From assembly GCA_018435125.1 (NCBI GenBank), contig JAHDNZ010000070.1:1-35948 (forward strand): DNA of 35,948 nucleotides. The letters run 5' to 3'. This DNA is from Bacillota bacterium (GTDB taxonomy: Bacteria > Bacillota > DTU065). The position numbers and the translations under genes were made by a program. Of this stretch, positions 32,251 through 35,948 are shown one piece after another (positions within the stretch are counted from its first letter, which is position 1; each line of letters starts with the position of its first letter). The notes beneath the pieces were generated by a model. The model did not search any database and was not told the origin of the DNA. It was given only the letters and a program-made list of their open reading frames with translations.

Positions 32251-33156
32251 TCACCTCCCGTAAATACGGGGTCTAGTGGCACGGTTAATAAGTGGGACGG
32301 TTGCATTCATAAGCAAGATAGAATAGCTGACACCCTCAGGCATTCCGGCACCATGACGAATCAGCATCACCAAAACCCCAATACCGATGCCAAAGATCCA
32401 CCTTCCCTTTGGTGTTACAGGAGAAGTCACCATGTCGGTGGCCATAAAAAGTGCCCCTAGCATGAGACCTCCGGCAAACAGTTGAGCCAGTGGATTAAGA
32501 CCCATTATTAAGGAGATAACTATCACGGTACCTAAAACACCGCTGACAATCCGGTAATCGATGTAACCTTTTATCAAAAGATACAACCCGCCGATTAATA
32601 AGGCAAAAGCCGAAGTCTCTCCGATACAGCCGGGTACAGATCCCCAAAAGAGATTGCTAAGAGGTATCTTGGTTGTAGCCGCAAGAGGCGTAGCCGAGGC
32701 AATGGCATCATAACCGGCAGGAGACAACCAATTGGTCATTATTGCCGGAAAAGAGGCTGTTAAAAAAACTCTCCCTACTAAAGCTGGGTTAAAGGGATTA
32801 GCCCCTAAGCCTCCATATACTTGCTTACCAATGATAATAGCCACTGCGCTTCCCAAAGCAGCTATCCAAAGGGGTACTGTAGGCGGCAGATTCAAAGCCA
32901 ACAGCATTCCAGTTACAATAGCTGAACCATCGGAGACTGTAAGAGGTATGCCTCTAAGTCTTTGCCAGATTACTTCTGTAGCTAAAGCTGCGCCAACTGA
33001 GGTTAAAACCACAGCCAGTGCCCGCCAGCCAAAGAAGAATACCCCCGCAGCTATGGCCGGAATTAAAGCTATAGCTACCGAGTACATAATTCTTTTTACC
33101 GTATCTTGTGCCCTAATATAAGGCGAAGAAGATACAATGAGCAGATCTTCAACCAT
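32251..33156 (-). CDS. rnfD: RnfD, membrane FMN subunit of the Rnf complex
   Basis: This 301-residue polytopic membrane protein is related to NqrB. Visible blocks are SDGSAIVTGMLLALNLPP, GLGANPFNPALVGRVFL (about 117-132) and the flavinylation motif SATPL (about 154-158), where Thr156 should carry FMN. ATG 33156 has GGAGGGATATGA upstream. It is placed 12 nt after rnfC and before rnfG. Confidence 0.96.
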   Translation of the reverse strand: MVEDLLIVSSSPYIRAQDTVKRIMYSVAIALIPAIAAGVFFFGWRALAVVLTSVGAALATEVIWQRLRGIPLTVSDGSAIVTGMLLALNLPPTVPLWIAALGSAVAIIIGKQVYGGLGANPFNPALVGRVFLTASFPAIMTNWLSPAGYDAIASATPLAATTKIPLSNLFWGSVPGCIGETSAFALLIGGLYLLIKGYIDYRIVSGVLGTVIVISLIMGLNPLAQLFAGGLMLGALFMATDMVTSPVTPKGRWIFGIGIGVLVMLIRHGAGMPEGVSYSILLMNATVPLINRATRPRIYGR

Positions 33157-33168
33157 TCATATCCCTCC

Positions 33169-34524
33169 TTAGGCTGTAGCTACAGGTGTAGATCTTTTAT
33201 GATTCTCAGCGTCACGTCTTTTTTGCATAGCAATTTCCATCTTGCCTACCTTAATCCACTGGACCAGATGACGTTTGGATGGACAGACATAAGAGCAGCA
33301 GCCACATTCGATGCAATCTAAAAGACCCATGGACTTAGCTTTGTCTAACCCACCTTTACTGACATACCTTTCAAGCATATTGGGCATTAAATGCATCGGA
33401 CAGTGGTCTACGCATCTAGCACACCTGATACAAGGATCCGGCTCTCCAATTACAGGACTCTCTTTTTCACTTAATATTAAAATACCCGAGGTCCCTTTTA
33501 CGACCGGTTCGTCTGTCTCATGAATAGCAATCCCCATCATAGGACCGCCGTAGATAATGCGGCCGATCTTTTCTTTGGTACCACCGACAACCTCAAGTAG
33601 TTTGTCCATGGTTGTTCCAATTGGAACAATGAAGTTACCTGGGTTATTAACAATGCTACCTGTAACCGTAACAGCTCTTTTAACAAGCGGCATACCGGTT
33701 TTAATAGCTTCGGCTATGGCAACAGCGGTACCCACATTGATAACTACAACACCCACCTCATAAGGCAATGTCCCCGAGGGTACTTCTCTATTTAGAACAG
33801 CTTTAATCAGCTGTTTTTCGCCACCTTGAGGGTATTTAGTCTTTAGCAGTACCACTTCGCAGTCTGAGCCACACCTGCTAGTTAAAAACTCTAAACAGTC
33901 TTTTTTGTTATCTTCAATACAGATCTTAATATGATCTGCGCCACAAGCTTTGGCTGCCGCTTTCATACCATAAAACAAATCGTCTGTCCGCTCCAGCAAA
34001 GTTCTGTGATCACAGCTTAGATACGGCTCACACTCAGCTGCGTTTATAAGCAGATATTCCACATCTTTCCCTTCTGGAACACAAAGCTTTACATGTGTCG
34101 GGAAAGTCGCACCTCCCAAACCTACAATGCCTGAATCGCGAACAATATCTACAATCTCTCTTGGAGTTAATTCCTCTAAGGGTTTATGAGGTTTAATGCT
34201 GGGATCTAGTTGATAGTTACCATCATTATTAATAAATATTGCCGGTCCTCTCAGACCGCTTGGAAGAAGTGTAGAGTCGATTTTTTGTACTGTACCCGAA
34301 ACACTGCTGTGAACCGCAGCACCGATATAAGCATCGGTATCAGCGATCTTTTGTCCAACCAGAACCTGGTCGCCTTTTTTTACAAGTGGTTTGGCCTCCG
34401 CTCCGATATGCATTTTTAGCGGAATAATAACCACATCCGAGGCTTTAACTTCCACAAACGACTTGCTACAGGTAAGTTCCTTGTGGTAGTTTGGATGGAC
34501 ACCTCCCTTAAACGACTTTAACAC
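33169..34524 (-). CDS. rnfC: RnfC, NADH-binding subunit of the Rnf complex
   Basis: This 451-residue cytosolic subunit exchanges electrons with NAD+/NADH. The Gly-rich GLGGATFPTHVKL (about 136-148) is the nucleotide/FMN site, with NAAECEPYLSCDH next to it. Two 4Fe-4S motifs lie near the C-terminus: CIRCARCVDHCP (365-376) and CIECGCCSYVCP (404-415). The start is GTG 34524 with GGAGGTGATTTAG upstream. It is the first gene of the operon, and its leader (34525-34665) contains an attenuator-like structure. Confidence 0.96.
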   Translation of the reverse strand: MLKSFKGGVHPNYHKELTCSKSFVEVKASDVVIIPLKMHIGAEAKPLVKKGDQVLVGQKIADTDAYIGAAVHSSVSGTVQKIDSTLLPSGLRGPAIFINNDGNYQLDPSIKPHKPLEELTPREIVDIVRDSGIVGLGGATFPTHVKLCVPEGKDVEYLLINAAECEPYLSCDHRTLLERTDDLFYGMKAAAKACGADHIKICIEDNKKDCLEFLTSRCGSDCEVVLLKTKYPQGGEKQLIKAVLNREVPSGTLPYEVGVVVINVGTAVAIAEAIKTGMPLVKRAVTVTGSIVNNPGNFIVPIGTTMDKLLEVVGGTKEKIGRIIYGGPMMGIAIHETDEPVVKGTSGILILSEKESPVIGEPDPCIRCARCVDHCPMHLMPNMLERYVSKGGLDKAKSMGLLDCIECGCCSYVCPSKRHLVQWIKVGKMEIAMQKRRDAENHKRSTPVATA

Positions 34525-34557
34525 CTAAATCACCTCCAAAAATCTATTAAAAACACT

Positions 34558-34600
34558 GAAAAAATGGTGGCCACAGCCACCTGCTATATCGTGGTTTACT
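34558..34600 (-). promoter_or_regulatory. Attenuator: terminator with a competing hairpin in the rnf leader
   Basis: On the - strand GGTGGC (34576-34581) pairs with GCCACC (34566-34571) around TGTG, followed by ATTTTTT, an intrinsic terminator about 35 nt before rnfC. An upstream CCAC (about 34590-34593) can instead pair with the GTGG of the terminator's first arm, so the two folds exclude each other. A further hairpin AACCTTC/GAAGGTT precedes it (about 34607-34630). The sensor is not recognised. Confidence 0.55.
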
Positions 34601-34670
34601 TATTTAACCTTCTACAACCCCGAAGGTTATCCTGCCTGCTTAATCTATAGATCACTTCTCCCATTTAAAA

Positions 34671-34699
34671 AAATTACACCAGAGTCTCCTATCTGTCAA
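34671..34699 (-). promoter_or_regulatory. rnf operon promoter
   Basis: On the - strand a perfect TTGACA (34694-34699) and TAATTT (34671-34676) are spaced by 17 nt. Transcription would start near 34664, giving a leader of about 140 nt before rnfC. Confidence 0.7.
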
Positions 34700-34876
34700 A
34701 TGTCTCTTTTAACTGAAAAACAAATATACTTCCCTCAGTATATTCGCTAAACCTAGCCGTTTATGAAAGTGACCAATAGCTAGTTTAGCTAAAATTATTA
34801 CCCCAAAGGCTTCAAGTATTAACCCTGTGGCGTTTTCTTAGCCTAATCTGCTAGAGAGTCAGAATGGCTAAGGCTT
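34700..34876. other. Region between the Crp/Fnr gene and the rnf promoter
   Basis: No gene was found. A CTTAGCC/GGCTAAG pairing around 34838-34872, followed by CTTTTATTT on the + strand, is the only clear hairpin. An AATATACT/AGTATATT repeat lies at 34722-34744. Confidence 0.4.
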
Positions 34877-35530
34877 TTATTTAAGCAAGGTAATCGAGTC
34901 TTTATCAAATAAAATAAGCCCATCTTTTTTCATTTTTGCCAATTCGCGTGATAAGGAAGTGCGTTGCACACCGATTTTTTCAGCTAAAGCCTTTTTGGTT
35001 ATCTCCAGCATAATATGTTTGGAATTTTGTTTCTTGCTTTCATATTTAAGGAAACTTAAGACACTTTCCCGAATCGTTTTGTTAACATAGTGCTTAATCT
35101 TATCTCCGAGTAAAAAGGTATGATCGGCAATAAATTCCAGATAGGTACGCAAAAAGAGAGGGTTGGTGCAAAGAAGATCAAATAACAGCTCTTTGCTAAT
35201 TTCCAGTAGCTTAGAGGGTGAATTTGAGGTTATAGTCAGTGGATAATAAGGATTTTTGGAAAACAGAAGGTTCCCACCTAAGATATCATCGTTATAAAAT
35301 TCAGCGATGCTTAGTAAATTCCCCGCCTCATCAATCCGCTCTACAACCACTTTACCCTCTAAAATGATCTCTAATTTTGAGCATTGTTCTCCCTCAAAAT
35401 GAATGATGCTTTTTTTCTTAAAACTCACAATCCTAAACGTTCCCCGGCGAAGAAAACTTTCTAAATCGTCTTTGGGCAAAGGTTTTAACAGGGTCAGGTT
35501 TTTAACTAAACTCAAAGCTTTTTCATCCAT
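34877..35530 (-). CDS. Crp/Fnr-family transcriptional regulator
   Basis: A 217-residue protein. Residues about 15-115 are the cyclic-nucleotide-binding-like jelly roll (EIILEGKVVVERIDEAGNLL, then FYNDDILGGNLLFS). A long dimer helix follows, then a winged helix-turn-helix at about 165-215 with recognition helix VQRTSLSRELAKMKKDGL. Fnr has E-x2-S-R in this helix; here the Glu is replaced by Arg. There is no four-Cys set for an Fnr-type 4Fe-4S cluster and no clear cAMP-binding Arg-Ser pair, so the effector is unknown. ATG 35530 follows AAAGGGG. It is divergent from a polyferredoxin gene and next to rnf, so a redox-linked role is likely. Confidence 0.9.
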   Translation of the reverse strand: MDEKALSLVKNLTLLKPLPKDDLESFLRRGTFRIVSFKKKSIIHFEGEQCSKLEIILEGKVVVERIDEAGNLLSIAEFYNDDILGGNLLFSKNPYYPLTITSNSPSKLLEISKELLFDLLCTNPLFLRTYLEFIADHTFLLGDKIKHYVNKTIRESVLSFLKYESKKQNSKHIMLEITKKALAEKIGVQRTSLSRELAKMKKDGLILFDKDSITLLK

Positions 35531-35547
35531 ATTAATGCCCCTTTGGA

Positions 35548-35561
35548 GTTACCAAGGTAAC
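35548..35561. promoter_or_regulatory. Crp/Fnr-type palindromic operator GTTAC-N4-GTAAC
   Basis: GTTACCAAGGTAAC has two 6-bp arms and fits the 5-4-5 layout of Fnr-family sites. It lies just upstream of the regulator's ribosome site and about 41.5 bp from the predicted + strand transcription start. Confidence 0.6.
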
Positions 35562-35573
35562 ACTTTTTTAAAT

Positions 35574-35603
35574 ATTATAATGCTATAATGATAAAAAAAT
35601 CAA
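35574..35603 (-). promoter_or_regulatory. Promoter of the Crp/Fnr gene
   Basis: On the - strand TTGATT (35598-35603) and TATAAT (35574-35579) are spaced by 18 nt. The operator at 35548-35561 then falls at about +5 to +18, a repressing position. Confidence 0.55.
35584..35589 (+). promoter_or_regulatory. -10 box of the polyferredoxin gene
   Basis: A perfect TATAAT lies at 35584-35589, but the -35 position (35561-35566, CACTTT) is poor. An activator is therefore likely needed. Confidence 0.5.
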
Positions 35604-35619
35604 CGAAAGAGGCCTGGTT

Positions 35620-35948
35620 ATGAGTTCAATTACCCTGGTGCGCATCCTGTTTTTGGCGCTTTTTATAATTTTAAGCTTAAATGGTAAAATGATGCTCTGG
35701 TTAATGCTTTTTGCCCTCAGTTTAGTCCTGGCCTTTATTTTTGGCCGAGTTTATTGCGGGTATATCTGCCCCCTAAACACTTTAATGATTCCCGTAGACT
35801 CTCTTTCAAAAAAGCTTAAGATCCAAACAAATAAGATACCAAAATGGTTAAGCTATGAAAAACTGCCCTGGATTTTTTTGGTTTTAAGTATAGCCATCAT
35901 GATACTTGGGAAAAAGGTGTTTCATAAAAACATTCCCATACTGCTGAT
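35620..35948 (+). CDS. NapH/YccM-like membrane polyferredoxin, partial at the right edge
   Basis: The frame starts at ATG 35620 with GAAAGAGG upstream and runs off the window after 109 codons. Two hydrophobic helices (about 5-20 and 24-41) lead into FGRVYCGYICPLNTLM, the C-x3-C-P signature of the Fer4_5 (NapH/CcoG/YccM) family. A third helix begins near residue 85. The downstream 4Fe-4S ferredoxin motifs would lie beyond the edge. These proteins pass electrons through the membrane or assemble metalloenzymes. It is divergent from the Crp/Fnr gene and may be activated by it. Confidence 0.75.
   Translation, partial: MSSITLVRILFLALFIILSLNGKMMLWLMLFALSLVLAFIFGRVYCGYICPLNTLMIPVDSLSKKLKIQTNKIPKWLSYEKLPWIFLVLSIAIMILGKKVFHKNIPILL

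Noticed and set aside
1-35948. tRNA or rRNA genes
   Set aside because: I saw no T-arm consensus with a cloverleaf, and no rRNA-like stretch, on reading both strands; a covariance search would be needed to exclude a divergent tRNA.

Overview
The window looks like a chromosomal segment of a strictly anaerobic, low-to-moderate GC bacterium related to the Firmicutes. A serine T-box leader on serS, an MsmX/UgpC-type sugar ATPase, a lone MazF and a tsaD-rimI-tsaB-tsaE cluster all point there. Several features also suggest an outer membrane. Two secreted proteins look like beta-barrels ending in phenylalanine, and a sugar-binding protein has a signal peptide but no lipobox cysteine. A diderm Firmicute (Limnochordia- or Halanaerobiales-like) is my best guess; this is inference, not proof.

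Left end (1-5400): an iron-uptake locus, mostly on the + strand, in a window otherwise dominated by the - strand. It holds a divergent DtxR-type repressor, a fused double FeoA, FeoB and a small FeoB-associated Cys-rich membrane protein. Three near-identical palindromic operators (GGTTAGA-N4-TCTAACC) and one degenerate copy lie in its promoters. Gene debris surrounds it: a truncated XRE helix-turn-helix, a Trp-rich fragment, an IS66 accessory-gene remnant and a frameshifted RHS/YD-repeat gene.

Middle (5400-28700): mainly - strand housekeeping and envelope genes. In order along the + coordinates these are an outer-membrane PorV/TraF-like protein, tsaD, rimI, tsaB, tsaE, a two-TM protein, a class I glutamine amidotransferase, mazF, a bifunctional phosphoglucose/phosphomannose isomerase, a DedA protein, a LOG-family protein, serS with its T-box, a sugar-binding protein, a large beta-helix lipoprotein, msmX, an XRE-TPR regulator, a 29-residue membrane peptide, an ECF sigma factor fused to an excisionase-like domain, an outer-membrane-like protein, a GH4 enzyme, a galU-like gene (+ strand) and a small acidic lipoprotein with a 12-nt coding repeat.

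Right end (29100-35948): a complete rnfCDGEAB operon for the ferredoxin:NAD+ ion-pumping complex. Its leader holds a promoter, a compact terminator and a competing hairpin, so transcription attenuation is likely. RnfG carries an unusual acidic repeat insert of about 125 residues. Beyond it, a Crp/Fnr regulator is divergent from a membrane polyferredoxin gene cut by the window edge. A palindrome between them is placed to repress the regulator and activate the polyferredoxin.

No tRNA, rRNA, CRISPR array, intact insertion sequence or clear multigene defence system was seen. The strongest unusual signals are the sigma-HTH fusion, the RnfG insert, the rnf leader, the Crp/Fnr divergent switch and the mini-ORF hairpin before the acidic lipoprotein.
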